A DNA stretch of 25,197 nt from an uncultured Parabacteroides sp. (GCA_947074335.1 CAMTPG010000003.1:1-25197), one strand, 5' to 3'. Shown: positions 1 through 8,673, numbered from the stretch's first letter. Notes: a model not told the origin generated them from the sequence alone. Translations and numbers: made by a program.

Positions 1-176
1 GGTGCACCGGTACGATACAGATAATTCACATTCGCCTCAGCCTGTGCTTCTGTTTCGTAATAGGCCGCGGATGTAATTGAAGATTTAGGATTTTCATCCA
101 AAAAACTTGTACATGAACTGAAGCCGATCAAACCCAGACATGCAAAAGTTGTTATAATTGTTTTTTTCATTTTCAT
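1..176 (-). CDS. SusD/RagB-like outer-membrane lipoprotein, N-terminal part only
   Basis: Read on the minus strand from ATG at 176, an open frame of 58 codons runs off the window's left edge. It begins with a lipoprotein signal: Lys-rich start, hydrophobic core, then GFSSC with the lipid-bearing Cys at residue 22. A second in-frame ATG at 170 is an equally possible start. After the Cys comes TSFLDENPKS, then AYYETEAQAEA, the usual start of SusD family proteins, which sit on the cell surface as the glycan-binding lid of a SusC channel. It starts 20 bp after the SusC stop, the standard susC-susD arrangement, so the two are almost certainly co-transcribed. The glycan cannot be inferred from this fragment. 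Family assignment rests on the lipobox, the N-terminal pattern and the position after SusC. Confidence 0.9.
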   Translation of the reverse strand, partial: MKMKKTIITTFACLGLIGFSSCTSFLDENPKSSITSAAYYETEAQAEANVNYLYRTGA

Positions 177-196
177 AATTCTTCTGTTTATTACTA

Positions 197-3100
197 TTAG
201 AATGCAACATTAACACCAAATGTAAAGGTTCTTGCTCTCGGATAAGCAAAGAAAATCATGTTCTGACCGAACTGATTGCTGCTTCCCTGTGAAGTTCCTT
301 CAGGATCGTATCCTTTGAAATCTTTTGCAGTGATCAGGAACAGGTTGTTTGCATTGGCATAAACACGCAGTGACGACATACCGAGTTTCTGAATAGCTGA
401 TGGTTTAAATGTATAACCCAGCTGTAACAGGTTACAACGCAGATAAGATCCGTTGGCAATCCATTCGGTATCGACTGTAGTATCCTGACCGGCATGACCC
501 GAGTTACACAGATAAATCATCTGCTGCATGGTGTTCGGATTGGTTCCGTTATATGCATCTGTCAGAATCTCTGTTAAACCATTGGTAATACCAAAACGGT
601 CGTAAGTAGAATGATAGAACTGCTGCAAGGTTTCAACGCCCCATACAAACTGCATATCGATAGTCAGATCGAATCCTTTATACGAAAGGTTGTTGATCCA
701 GCTTCCGGTCCAGTCGGGCATACCTTTACCCATAATCTCTTTTGTTTCAGAGCGATGAGCGCGACCCACCTGATTCTTTTCGCATAAACCGGCTTCGTAA
801 TCTTCGACTGTCCAAACACCATAACGTTTGTAACCATAGAATGAGCTCATGTTTTTACCTACACGCAGAATACTTTCGGCGCCGCCTACCCATGAGTTCA
901 ACTCGATATCTTCGTCGTTATTACCTAATTTAAGAATCTTATTTTTGTTATAGTTCAGATTCAGGGTCGATGTCCATGTGAAATCAGTAGTCTGGAACGG
1001 AACGCCTGTCAACATAAAGTCGACACCTTCATTACGAACAGAACCGATGTTTTTAAATACCGAAGTAAAACCGGTGGCATACGGAAGCGGACAGTTCAGC
1101 AATAAATCGGTTGTTTTCTTATTGTAATAAGATACATCCAGATCAATGCGGTTATTGAACAAACCTAAGTTCACACCTACGTCGAACTGACCTGTTTTTT
1201 CCCATTTCAAATCCGGATTGGCCATCGAGCTGATGTATGAATAGGGAACACGTTTGCCATCCATCAATAATGTACCGGCGCTAACACTGGCCAGCGACTG
1301 ATAGGGACTAATTTCGGAGTTACCTGTGAGACCATAGCTGGTATGCAGTTTCAGGTTGCTCACCACTTTGCTGTCTTTCAGGAAATCTTCCTGCGAAATA
1401 TTCCAGGCCAGACCGGCAGAGGGGAAGAATGCATATTTATTATTCTTACCAAATTTAGAAGATCCGTCCACACGGGCAGTAAAGGTTGCAGAATAACGAT
1501 CTTTCAAAGTATAAGCGGCACGCAGGAAGTAAGAATTCATTCTCCAGCGCGACCAGTTTGAACTCGGCGAACTCGGATTGGTACCTACGCCCATATTATT
1601 ATCCTGATAGAAATCGTCGGCGAAACCTTCTGTACGTGAGTAGTTATAAGTTTCGGTACGCTCCTGCCATGACAAACCGGCCATTGCATTCAAACGGTTT
1701 ACGCCGAATACCTTATTATAAGTCAGATAGGTTTCTTCCTGCCAATAGAATGAATTCCAGTTCTCATATTGAGCCCATCCGTTAGGCATGGAGATATTAT
1801 TCAGCTTTACAGAAGAATAACCTTTGTATTTCTTGTCATGCTGGTCTACACCAAACTGGGTTTTCAGATCCAGTCCTTCCATCAAATGGAATGTAAGTGC
1901 GATGTTACCAAAGATCTGAGTATTGTAACGCATGCGTTTCTGCAGATCCAGAATCATCACCGGATTCGACATGCCTTCGAAGCCCAGTACATTATTAATT
2001 GTAGACGAGGTAGAAGTTGTATAATTACCTTCCGCATCACGCACGGGAAGGAACGGCACCATTTCGATCATGGTACGACGAGCTTCCTGGCCACCGCCAT
2101 CTTCAGGTGTATAACGTCCCCAGGTATGATTCACCAATACATTTACAGCTGTAGATAACCATTTTGTTGGTTTGGCATCGTAAGCCATTTTGGCATTTAC
2201 ACGTTTATTATAGGTATTTTTCATGATACCCTGCTGATCCGTGAAGTTCAGGAATGCACCCATTGATGAGTTTTTGCCTGCCTGTTGGATATTCAGCTGA
2301 TAGTTTTGCGAAACAGCAGTACGGGTAGCTTCATCCTGCCAGTCTGTGCTGTAAAGCGGATTACCATTGCTGTCGAAATAGTTAGGATCATTGAACCAGT
2401 CTGCTTTATTAAGCGACCAGTTTTTACCCTGCCAGTCGTTTTCATTCTTCAGACCAATCATGAATGCATCAACCCATTGTTCGGCATTTAACACATCCAT
2501 TTTGCGGGCCATATGACTCACACTAACTGATCCCTGGAAGCTCACCTGAGTTCCCTCAGCTCCTTTCTTTCCACGTTTGGTAGAAACCAGAATTACACCA
2601 TTGGCACCACGAGCACCATAAATGGCAGCAGCCGAAGCATCTTTCAACACTTCGATACTTTCAATATCATTCGGGTTTACCAGTGAAAAATCTTCCATGG
2701 CCACACCATCCACCACATAAAGCGGATTCGAAGAGGCATTGATGGTTGACATACCACGAATTACCACGCGGTTTGCGTAAGCACCCGGCTGACTTGAATT
2801 GGAGAAGATATTCACACCCGATACTTTACCTCTCAATCCTTCGAGAGCACTAAATGTCTGGGTTTTCATCAAATCATCACCTTTGGCAATACCGATCGAA
2901 CCGGTTACATCCGATTTACGCATGGTACCATACCCTACAACCACAACCTCTTCCAAAGCCTGCGAATCTTCCTGCAATACCACATCGATATTCGACAGAT
3001 TGCCTACCGGCACATCTTTTGTAATATATCCGATATAAGAAAATTGCAACACGGCATTGTTGGGAACATCTTCGATGGTATATTTTCCGTCGATATCAGT

Positions 3101-3373
3101 AATTGAACCCTGAGTTGTACCTCTGATAATTACATTGGCTCCGATTACCGGATCTCCATAAGTGTCTAATACAACGCCTGTTATTGTTCGTCCCTGAAAT
3201 GCCAACGGGCCACTTACCAATGCTTCATTGCGCAAGTTATTGTTCACATTTGCTTCAAAATCATTTCCGGCTGCATTTGCATAGATAGGCAAAGAAAACG
3301 CCGAGAATGCACATAAAGAAAGAAGAGACGTGGAAATTTTCATTGTTTTCAGAAATTTCGGTTCTTTTTTCAT
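197..3373 (-). CDS. SusC/RagA-family TonB-linked outer-membrane transporter
   Basis: A 1058-residue protein, normal length for SusC. A signal peptide ends near ANA (32-34). A carboxypeptidase-D-like regulatory domain follows (about 61-133, GRTITGVVLD to DIDGKYTI). The TonB box region is EEVVVVGYG (141-149). The plug carries the SusC hallmark NPNDIESIEVLKDASAAAIY and GARGANGVILVSTKRG. The rest is beta-barrel, ending in the aromatic GVNVAF typical of outer-membrane proteins. It imports oligosaccharides into the periplasm using TonB energy, with the downstream SusD as lid. No regulator (hybrid two-component protein, ECF sigma/anti-sigma, or SusR) is in the window. The nearest upstream gene in the same direction is a GH18 lipoprotein, across an 883-bp gap. 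Substrate is not determined by the sequence. Confidence 0.96.
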   Translation of the reverse strand: MKKEPKFLKTMKISTSLLSLCAFSAFSLPIYANAAGNDFEANVNNNLRNEALVSGPLAFQGRTITGVVLDTYGDPVIGANVIIRGTTQGSITDIDGKYTIEDVPNNAVLQFSYIGYITKDVPVGNLSNIDVVLQEDSQALEEVVVVGYGTMRKSDVTGSIGIAKGDDLMKTQTFSALEGLRGKVSGVNIFSNSSQPGAYANRVVIRGMSTINASSNPLYVVDGVAMEDFSLVNPNDIESIEVLKDASAAAIYGARGANGVILVSTKRGKKGAEGTQVSFQGSVSVSHMARKMDVLNAEQWVDAFMIGLKNENDWQGKNWSLNKADWFNDPNYFDSNGNPLYSTDWQDEATRTAVSQNYQLNIQQAGKNSSMGAFLNFTDQQGIMKNTYNKRVNAKMAYDAKPTKWLSTAVNVLVNHTWGRYTPEDGGGQEARRTMIEMVPFLPVRDAEGNYTTSTSSTINNVLGFEGMSNPVMILDLQKRMRYNTQIFGNIALTFHLMEGLDLKTQFGVDQHDKKYKGYSSVKLNNISMPNGWAQYENWNSFYWQEETYLTYNKVFGVNRLNAMAGLSWQERTETYNYSRTEGFADDFYQDNNMGVGTNPSSPSSNWSRWRMNSYFLRAAYTLKDRYSATFTARVDGSSKFGKNNKYAFFPSAGLAWNISQEDFLKDSKVVSNLKLHTSYGLTGNSEISPYQSLASVSAGTLLMDGKRVPYSYISSMANPDLKWEKTGQFDVGVNLGLFNNRIDLDVSYYNKKTTDLLLNCPLPYATGFTSVFKNIGSVRNEGVDFMLTGVPFQTTDFTWTSTLNLNYNKNKILKLGNNDEDIELNSWVGGAESILRVGKNMSSFYGYKRYGVWTVEDYEAGLCEKNQVGRAHRSETKEIMGKGMPDWTGSWINNLSYKGFDLTIDMQFVWGVETLQQFYHSTYDRFGITNGLTEILTDAYNGTNPNTMQQMIYLCNSGHAGQDTTVDTEWIANGSYLRCNLLQLGYTFKPSAIQKLGMSSLRVYANANNLFLITAKDFKGYDPEGTSQGSSNQFGQNMIFFAYPRARTFTFGVNVAF

Positions 3374-4256
3374 AAAACTAACTGCATTTATTTGTTAATA
3401 ATTAGATTGTTGATTTTTCAATTTAGTTCATAAAATCATCGATTGACAGAATAGAATAGCTTATCAATCAATATAAATAATAGTTCATATCATAGGCAAA
3501 TAATTATTTAGGTTCATAATATATATAGACGATTTAAATAACAAAAAAGAGAATGTATAACCGGAAAGGAGAGCCAATAACACACTATGTCAGCCGGATT
3601 TATCCGCTGTATATTAATATAGCATTATTCATTGCATTCTGATTTTCTCATCATTCATCCAGATCGAGCCTAAGCGATTAATAACCAGCCCGTTTATAGC
3701 ATTATGCTTATCACATAACAATATTTAATTTTAATTGTTTAAAATTCATCACAATAGTTCAAAAATCATACCACAAACGGATCCAGTTAAAGGTAAGATT
3801 TTTACATTCAGGTCTAAAACATGTAAGTTTCCAGCGCCTATCCGATCCGTAAAATACGCAAAACCGGATAATTCATAAACATTTAAGATTTAAAATTACA
3901 ATTACATTTTATCACTTAATTTTATGCAAAGTTCGCTCTTTTTTTGAATTGTACAAAATTAATTCAGACTTATTGTTTACATTTACATTTACCGGAATAT
4001 TTCATCTTATTATATATCTGTAATTTACATAAATTCAAAATAATAAATTATTTTATTTACAGTGTATATCAGGAATAGATTACAGATTATTATAAATTAT
4101 TTATTCAAAGATAAAATCTATACCATTATGTTACTTAATAGCTAAAATAATCAACATTATTCCAAAAAAACATCTATTCTAATGCATTTTATTTATCTTG
4201 CAATCACATATGATAATAAAAAAAGAAAACAATAATGGTAACTGATAAAATACAAA
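3374..4256. other. 883-bp AT-rich intergenic region upstream of susC
   Basis: No credible gene on either strand. Two minus-strand matches to the Bacteroides -7 element TAnnTTTG are seen, TATCTTTG at 4106-4113 and TAATTTTG at 3954-3961, but neither has a TTTG/TTG at the right distance upstream. Other structure: a 9-bp inverted repeat ATCTGTAAT (4016-4024) / ATTACAGAT (4079-4087), an A/T hairpin AAAATAA-TAAA-TTATTTT (4037-4054), and a CAGC(c)GGAT/ATCCGCTG hairpin near 3591-3609. No clear GH18 terminator is visible. The region probably holds the susC promoter and a long leader, but which element acts is unclear. Confidence 0.5.
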
Positions 4257-5285
4257 TTAATCATTTAATTCAACAAATACAGTTCTCTGTAAATCTTTGT
4301 CCGAATTATCAGCCGCGTATTCCCAATACATGGCACCCAATAAATTTCTTGATTTTATAAATTGGCATTTTAAAGCGAGAGATTCAGGATCATCATATCC
4401 AAAAATAAACTCATTATCCGAATTAACCAAGTAAGGTACTTTAGCCGAATCATCCCACATTTTAATATATTCCTCAGAAGGATTTAATTTATTGTAATCT
4501 AAATAGGTAGCAAACTTTTTATTTCCACGTCCATAAAAGGGTAATCCCATTGTTAATTTCTCGGCCGGAATACCTGCATTCAGGTGGGCATCAACTGCCT
4601 CTTCGCAAGTCATCCAGCCTGCGATTGGAGAGCGAAATAGTGCTGCATGATGTGTATCTTTTCCATACATATCATACGACATGATATTTACAAAATCTAT
4701 AACCGGAAGAATTGAATTAAAATCAACATATTTAGCCGATGCAACCGAAGCTAATGTTAATAATTTATCATCTCCTATAGCCGTTCGTAACTCCTGCATT
4801 AATAATGTAAAATTATCAGTATCATCCGGAGATGAAGAAATTCGGGCAGATGACTGAGTAGGATATTCCCAGTCCAAATCGATTCCATCTAAATTGTATA
4901 ATTGAATTAAACGCTGACAATCGGCTACAAATTCAAACCGGGTTATAGAGTCTGCCGCCATTTCTGAAAACCGGCCGCTACCCCAACCTCCAACAGATAA
5001 AGAGACTTTAAGAGCCGGATTTTCATTTTTCAATTGTATAATCTCCTGCAATCTGGCTTCATTATCTATTTTTACACCGTTAAACGAATCATTTACATGT
5101 CCGAATGCATAATTTATATGCGTTATATATTCCGGATCGGGTATAATTTCACTCCATGCAGTAACATAAGCTACTATTATTTTTTCAGGAGATTCAATAA
5201 TGGGATTATTCACAGTTGGTTGCTTACAACTGAGAATGCAACAAAACAGGGTAATAAAAATATAGAAAGAATTGAAATGTTTCAT
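4257..5285 (-). CDS. GH18 glycoside hydrolase (chitinase-type) lipoprotein
   Basis: 342 residues from ATG at 5285. The frame stays open to an ATG at 5387, but that reading would run through the promoter and terminator described here. The inner start gives a clean lipoprotein signal (MKHFNSFYIFITLF, then ILSC with Cys20). The GH18 barrel follows: SVGGWGSGRF (97-105) and the catalytic motif DGIDLDWE (133-140, acid Glu140) followed by YP, then MSYDMYG, GLPFYGRG and the C-terminal MYWEYA. The WEYP context resembles chitinases more than EndoF-type endo-N-acetylglucosaminidases. It should cleave beta-1,4 GlcNAc linkages with substrate-assisted catalysis at the cell surface or periplasmic face. No carbohydrate-binding module is present. 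Its own promoter is visible. A link with the downstream SusC/SusD is inferred from order and orientation only. Confidence 0.93.
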   Translation of the reverse strand: MKHFNSFYIFITLFCCILSCKQPTVNNPIIESPEKIIVAYVTAWSEIIPDPEYITHINYAFGHVNDSFNGVKIDNEARLQEIIQLKNENPALKVSLSVGGWGSGRFSEMAADSITRFEFVADCQRLIQLYNLDGIDLDWEYPTQSSARISSSPDDTDNFTLLMQELRTAIGDDKLLTLASVASAKYVDFNSILPVIDFVNIMSYDMYGKDTHHAALFRSPIAGWMTCEEAVDAHLNAGIPAEKLTMGLPFYGRGNKKFATYLDYNKLNPSEEYIKMWDDSAKVPYLVNSDNEFIFGYDDPESLALKCQFIKSRNLLGAMYWEYAADNSDKDLQRTVFVELND

Positions 5286-5318
5286 GATATTAAAATCTGA
5301 TCTGATTATAAGGTTTAA

Positions 5319-5350
5319 CAAATATACAATACAATTCATATAAAAACAAA
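5319..5350 (-). promoter_or_regulatory. Bacteroides-type promoter of the GH18 gene
   Basis: On the minus strand, TTTG (5347-5350) is followed after exactly 20 bp by TATATTTG (5319-5326), a full match to the Bacteroidota -33/-7 consensus. Transcription should start near 5312, leaving a leader of about 27 nt before ATG 5285. This decides against the longer GH18 start at 5387. The -33 element overlaps the foot of the preceding terminator hairpin. Confidence 0.8.
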
Positions 5351-5380
5351 TATATCCGGCTTTCACAAGCGGGATATATT
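5341..5380 (-). terminator. Rho-independent terminator after the ABC ATPase gene
   Basis: Inverted repeat 5349-5380: a 9-bp arm (AATATATCC with its complement), one G/G mismatch, a further 4 bp (GCTT/AAGC) and a 4-nt loop. On the minus strand it is followed by TGTTTTTA. It lies 47 bp after the ATPase stop codon. Confidence 0.7.
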
Positions 5381-5426
5381 CAAACAATTAGAATGTGTCT
5401 ATGTGTTAATCTGTGTTAGTCAATTA

Positions 5427-6107
5427 TCAAATAAACTCACTGACTGATGTTACAATGCTTCCATCGAAAAGGTTGATTACCCGGTGAGCAAAGCTGGCAT
5501 CGTGCTTTGAGTGTGTAACCATAACAATTGTTGTTCCTTCTTTGTTCAATTCGGTCAACATCTGCATCACTTCGGCACCGTTTTTAGAATCCAGATTTCC
5601 GGTCGGCTCATCGGCCAGAATAATCTTCGGATTCGAAACCACGGCGCGTGCAATGGCTACACGTTGCTGCTGTCCGCCTGATAATTGCTGCGGGAAATGG
5701 CCGGACCGGTGACTGATATTCATCCGTTTAAGAATCTCATTCACCTTTTGTTTACGCTCCGACGATTTTACCTTCAGATAAGTAAGCGGTAATTCCACAT
5801 TTTCGAACACATTCAATTCGTCGATCAGATTAAAACTCTGAAAGACAAATCCGATATTCCCTTTACGCACCTGCGTACGTTCGTTTTCTTTCAAATGCCC
5901 CACTTCATGTTGAGCCAGATAATAATCGCCCGAAGTGGGATTATCCAATAAACCCAGGATATTTAATAAAGTAGATTTGCCACAGCCTGACGGCCCCATG
6001 ATGGCTACAAATTCCCCTTCTTTTACATCGAGCGATACTTTATTTAAAGCGATGGTTTCCACCTCTTCTGTACGAAATGATTTCGATAAATCTTCAATTT
6101 TAATCAT
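5427..6107 (-). CDS. ABC transporter ATP-binding protein, LolD/MacB type
   Basis: 226 residues, the normal size of a stand-alone ABC ATPase for FtsX-type permeases. Walker A GPSGCGKST (38-46), Q-loop Gln90, signature LSGGQQQR (142-149), Walker B IILADE (162-167) with the downstream PTGNLDS typical of the LolD/MacB/FtsE group, and switch His199. It powers a membrane partner, most likely the permease encoded immediately upstream at 6245-8566. Such pairs act by mechanotransmission, moving lipoproteins, peptides or drugs from the periplasm rather than pumping across the inner membrane. The cargo is unknown. The gene has its own sigma-54 promoter in the 137-bp gap, so it can be transcribed independently of the permease. 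A terminator follows it. Confidence 0.95.
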   Translation of the reverse strand: MIKIEDLSKSFRTEEVETIALNKVSLDVKEGEFVAIMGPSGCGKSTLLNILGLLDNPTSGDYYLAQHEVGHLKENERTQVRKGNIGFVFQSFNLIDELNVFENVELPLTYLKVKSSERKQKVNEILKRMNISHRSGHFPQQLSGGQQQRVAIARAVVSNPKIILADEPTGNLDSKNGAEVMQMLTELNKEGTTIVMVTHSKHDASFAHRVINLFDGSIVTSVSEFI

Positions 6108-6142
6108 GTGATTTTTTATTTGTTTGTATTTTATATTTTAAA

Positions 6143-6158
6143 AGCAAATGCTATGCCA
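6143..6158 (-). promoter_or_regulatory. Sigma-54 (-24/-12) promoter of the ABC ATPase gene
   Basis: The minus strand reads TGGCATAGCATTTGCT, which fits TGGCAYRNNNNTTGCW at every position, with GG and GC separated by exactly 10 bp. It ends 35 nt before the ATPase ATG at 6107, so transcription would start near 6132. Activation by an AAA+ enhancer-binding protein is implied by sigma-54 biology. A matching tandem site lies 54 bp upstream. Confidence 0.85.
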
Positions 6159-6212
6159 AAACAGCTATTCTACTGTTTGATTGCCTGTTATCAATTTTAT
6201 CTCATTCATCAG

Positions 6213-6252
6213 GTGTCCAATTATTTGACACCGATGTAAAAAAATCAGACAC
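6213..6252 (-). promoter_or_regulatory. Tandem enhancer-binding sites upstream of the ATPase sigma-54 promoter
   Basis: Two 19-bp sites of the form GTGTC-N9-(half-site), starting 21 bp apart. On the minus strand the proximal site (6213-6231) is GTGTCAAATAATTGGACAC, with perfect 5-bp inverted arms. The distal site (6234-6252) is GTGTCTGATTTTTTTACAT, with one good arm. The distal site overlaps the last codons and stop of the permease gene (6245-6247). Centres lie about 90 and 111 bp before the predicted transcription start, typical for an NtrC-family activator. The regulator is not in the window. Confidence 0.75.
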
Positions 6253-8566
6253 TTTTTAATCCTTTAACCGGATTCGAGTTTGCCACTTTCCAGCTTTGCA
6301 GGAAAACCGTACAAAAAGAGATCAGCAGGCAGAAAAATCCGGAGACCAGAAAAATGAGCGGATTTAGAAATATCCGGTAACTGTATTCCATCAGCCATTC
6401 GCGGGCAAAATACCAGCTGATTGGCGTGGCGATTACAAAAGCAACTACTACATAAAGCAGAAAAGTTGAAATCAGTTTAATCAGAATCTCGCGGTTATTG
6501 GAACCGAATACTTTTCGCACAGCTACCTCTTTGGTGCGCTGCTGAATGAAATAGGTGGCCATAGCCAATAAACCCAGCAAAGAGATCAGAATGGCTATGC
6601 CGGCAAAGATGACCACAATCTGCGTGAGCCGGATCTGCTGATCGAACGACTGCTGAATCTGTTGTTCGAGAAACTCGCCTTCAAACTCTTTCTGTGTCAA
6701 TTCCTTGTAAATATGGCTCACCGCCTGAAAACAGGCTTTGGCTTCTCCGTTTGTTTCTACCAGAATATCCCAGCAATTAGCCCGCTTATCATCTGTAACA
6801 AACCGAAACATCACCGGCGAATTTTCCAGATTAATATTGCGCAGCTGAAAATCCTGCAGAATACCGGCAATCGGATAAACATCTTCTTCGATATGAAAAA
6901 CAGCGGCATCATTGGATAAATTCATATCGCGCAAGGCCTTTTCGGTCAGATAATAAGCCGATTTATCCGAGGCCAGGCGGTTATCCTGTACAAGTTTAAG
7001 TCCTAAAATCCGAAACGCCACCGAATCCATTTTCATTTGCTGAAAACTCAGATTCACTCCTTCATATTGAGTACTCCAATTATTTGTACCGCTAAAAGGC
7101 GTTCCGTTTGTAAAACCCACTGCCTGTACAAAAGGCGATTGCAACAGTTTATCGCGCAGCGCTTCGGCCTGTGAAGTACTGAGTCCGTTTTCGAACGAAA
7201 TGATATTATTTGTATTATAACCCAAAGGTGCATGAATCAGATGATTCATCTGCAGAAACATGGTGAGCGCCACGGCAATCAGTGCAATGGTAATGCAATG
7301 CTGAAAAATGATAAAGCATTTGCTGAACACCATTTTCGTCTGGCGCACAAATGTGCCGCGTACAATTTCAATCGGCCGTGAAGCAGAAATAAGCAGCGAA
7401 GGCAGGAATCCGGAGATCATGCCGATTCCGAAAATCAACAACGAAATCAGCACGATGGCAATTGCACTAAACAACATATCCAGCTGCAAGACCGTTTGCA
7501 GCAAATAATCAGCTTTGTTGCGAAAAGCAAACACCAACAACAAAGCGATGCCCAGCGAAATCAGGGTAAGCAACACCGATTCGAACATCATACGCCAGAA
7601 GATGCCGGCACGCGAAGAACCCAGCAACCGGCGTGTTGCCATCTCTTTGGCACGTAAGCCGGCCTGCGCCACCGTCAGATTGATGTAATTAAAAATGGCA
7701 AAGATTAGAATCAACAACCCAACCGTCATCAAAATATAAATAAACTTTTTATCGCCGTGATTCATTGAGCCATACTGAAAACTACAAAAATAGACCTCCT
7801 GCATCGGGTAAAGATGAACCTCACTTGCAAAACCACGCGAATAAAGCCAGAAATTCTCATTAAAGAACTGCAAGATATCTGCTTCTCTCGATTTGAAATC
7901 GGATCCCGGTTTTGTCTGCATAAATGTAATGCACTGGCCTGCGTTAGTTTCCGAATTAATCGCCAGTGAATTATTAAACTCACTGATCCGTTCAATGCGT
8001 ATCAGAAAGTCGGCCGGCTTAAACAAAGAACCCTTTATGTCCTGCATAATTCCGGTAACCACCACCTGTGTACTGTCGCTGATTTTTAAAGTTTTCCCTA
8101 TTGGATCCTCCGATCCGAAGGTTTTGCGGGCAAACGATTCGCTGACCACGGCACTATGCCGGTCTTTCAACACTTCGCTGCCGATGCCCTCTTTCAATGG
8201 AAAAGAAAACAACTCAAAAAAAGTATCCTCTACGCCGTATATTTCTGCAGAAAAAGCATTTTCGTTGTAGCTCACCGAAATCAGATCAAAGGGAATTACA
8301 CGGCAGATCTCCTCTATTTCGGGATAGCGATCTTTCAGCCAGCTGCCCACGGCGGGAGCTGTTCCCATTACCCGTTCATTTGTCAGTACATAAATTTGCT
8401 CCTTGTTTTTCTGAAACTGATCTGTAGTCAGCTCCTGCCAGGTATAAACCGCTATAAATAACACAAACATGAGCGAAACCGAAAACCCGATTACATTGAT
8501 GCATGTATAGGCTTTATTCCGACTCAGGAATTTGAAAAACGATTTTAGATTAAATGTATTAAACAT
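6245..8566 (-). CDS. FtsX/MacB-like ABC transporter permease (two fused modules)
   Basis: 773 residues in two similar halves. Half one: a membrane segment near 20-45 (NVIGFSVSLMFVLFIAVYTW), a periplasmic MacB core domain, then three membrane segments with the FtsX motif AKEMATRRLLGSSR at the cytoplasmic coupling loop. Half two: a segment near the FQHCITIALIAVALTMFLQM stretch, a second periplasmic domain, three segments and the matching motif TKEVAVRKVFGSNNREI, ending ANSNPVKGLKSV. This 4+4 layout is common in Bacteroidota and works with a LolD/MacB-type ATPase such as the one at 5427-6107. It lies in the inner membrane with large periplasmic domains. The cargo is unknown; drug, peptide or envelope-stress export are possibilities. 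Preceded by its own sigma-54 promoter with enhancer sites. Confidence 0.93.
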   Translation of the reverse strand: MFNTFNLKSFFKFLSRNKAYTCINVIGFSVSLMFVLFIAVYTWQELTTDQFQKNKEQIYVLTNERVMGTAPAVGSWLKDRYPEIEEICRVIPFDLISVSYNENAFSAEIYGVEDTFFELFSFPLKEGIGSEVLKDRHSAVVSESFARKTFGSEDPIGKTLKISDSTQVVVTGIMQDIKGSLFKPADFLIRIERISEFNNSLAINSETNAGQCITFMQTKPGSDFKSREADILQFFNENFWLYSRGFASEVHLYPMQEVYFCSFQYGSMNHGDKKFIYILMTVGLLILIFAIFNYINLTVAQAGLRAKEMATRRLLGSSRAGIFWRMMFESVLLTLISLGIALLLVFAFRNKADYLLQTVLQLDMLFSAIAIVLISLLIFGIGMISGFLPSLLISASRPIEIVRGTFVRQTKMVFSKCFIIFQHCITIALIAVALTMFLQMNHLIHAPLGYNTNNIISFENGLSTSQAEALRDKLLQSPFVQAVGFTNGTPFSGTNNWSTQYEGVNLSFQQMKMDSVAFRILGLKLVQDNRLASDKSAYYLTEKALRDMNLSNDAAVFHIEEDVYPIAGILQDFQLRNINLENSPVMFRFVTDDKRANCWDILVETNGEAKACFQAVSHIYKELTQKEFEGEFLEQQIQQSFDQQIRLTQIVVIFAGIAILISLLGLLAMATYFIQQRTKEVAVRKVFGSNNREILIKLISTFLLYVVVAFVIATPISWYFAREWLMEYSYRIFLNPLIFLVSGFFCLLISFCTVFLQSWKVANSNPVKGLKSV

Positions 8567-8603
8567 AGATTTGTTGTTAATTTGTTATTTTTAATAAAAG
8601 AAA

Positions 8604-8619
8604 TACAAAATCCATGCCA
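8604..8619 (-). promoter_or_regulatory. Sigma-54 (-24/-12) promoter of the permease gene
   Basis: The minus strand reads TGGCATGGATTTTGTA. It matches TGGCAYRNNNNTTGCW except that the -12 dinucleotide is GT rather than GC, with the required 10-bp spacing after GG. It ends 37 nt before the permease ATG at 8566. The mismatch alone would make it doubtful. The identical placement of the upstream tandem sites, as at the ATPase promoter, makes it credible. Confidence 0.75.
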
Positions 8620-8673
8620 AATATCATATATCGTTAATACACAGTATATTGATAATATTTCATCATAACTCAT

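Noticed and set aside
3954..3961. TAATTTTG as the susC promoter
   Set aside because: No -33 partner at 19-21 bp and about 580 bp from the ATG; kept only as a note in the gap description.
5286..5387. Upstream in-frame extension of the GH18 gene (34 more residues)
   Set aside because: It would overlap a terminator hairpin and a full-consensus promoter, and it would bury the lipoprotein signal. ATG 5285 gives a normal lipobox protein.
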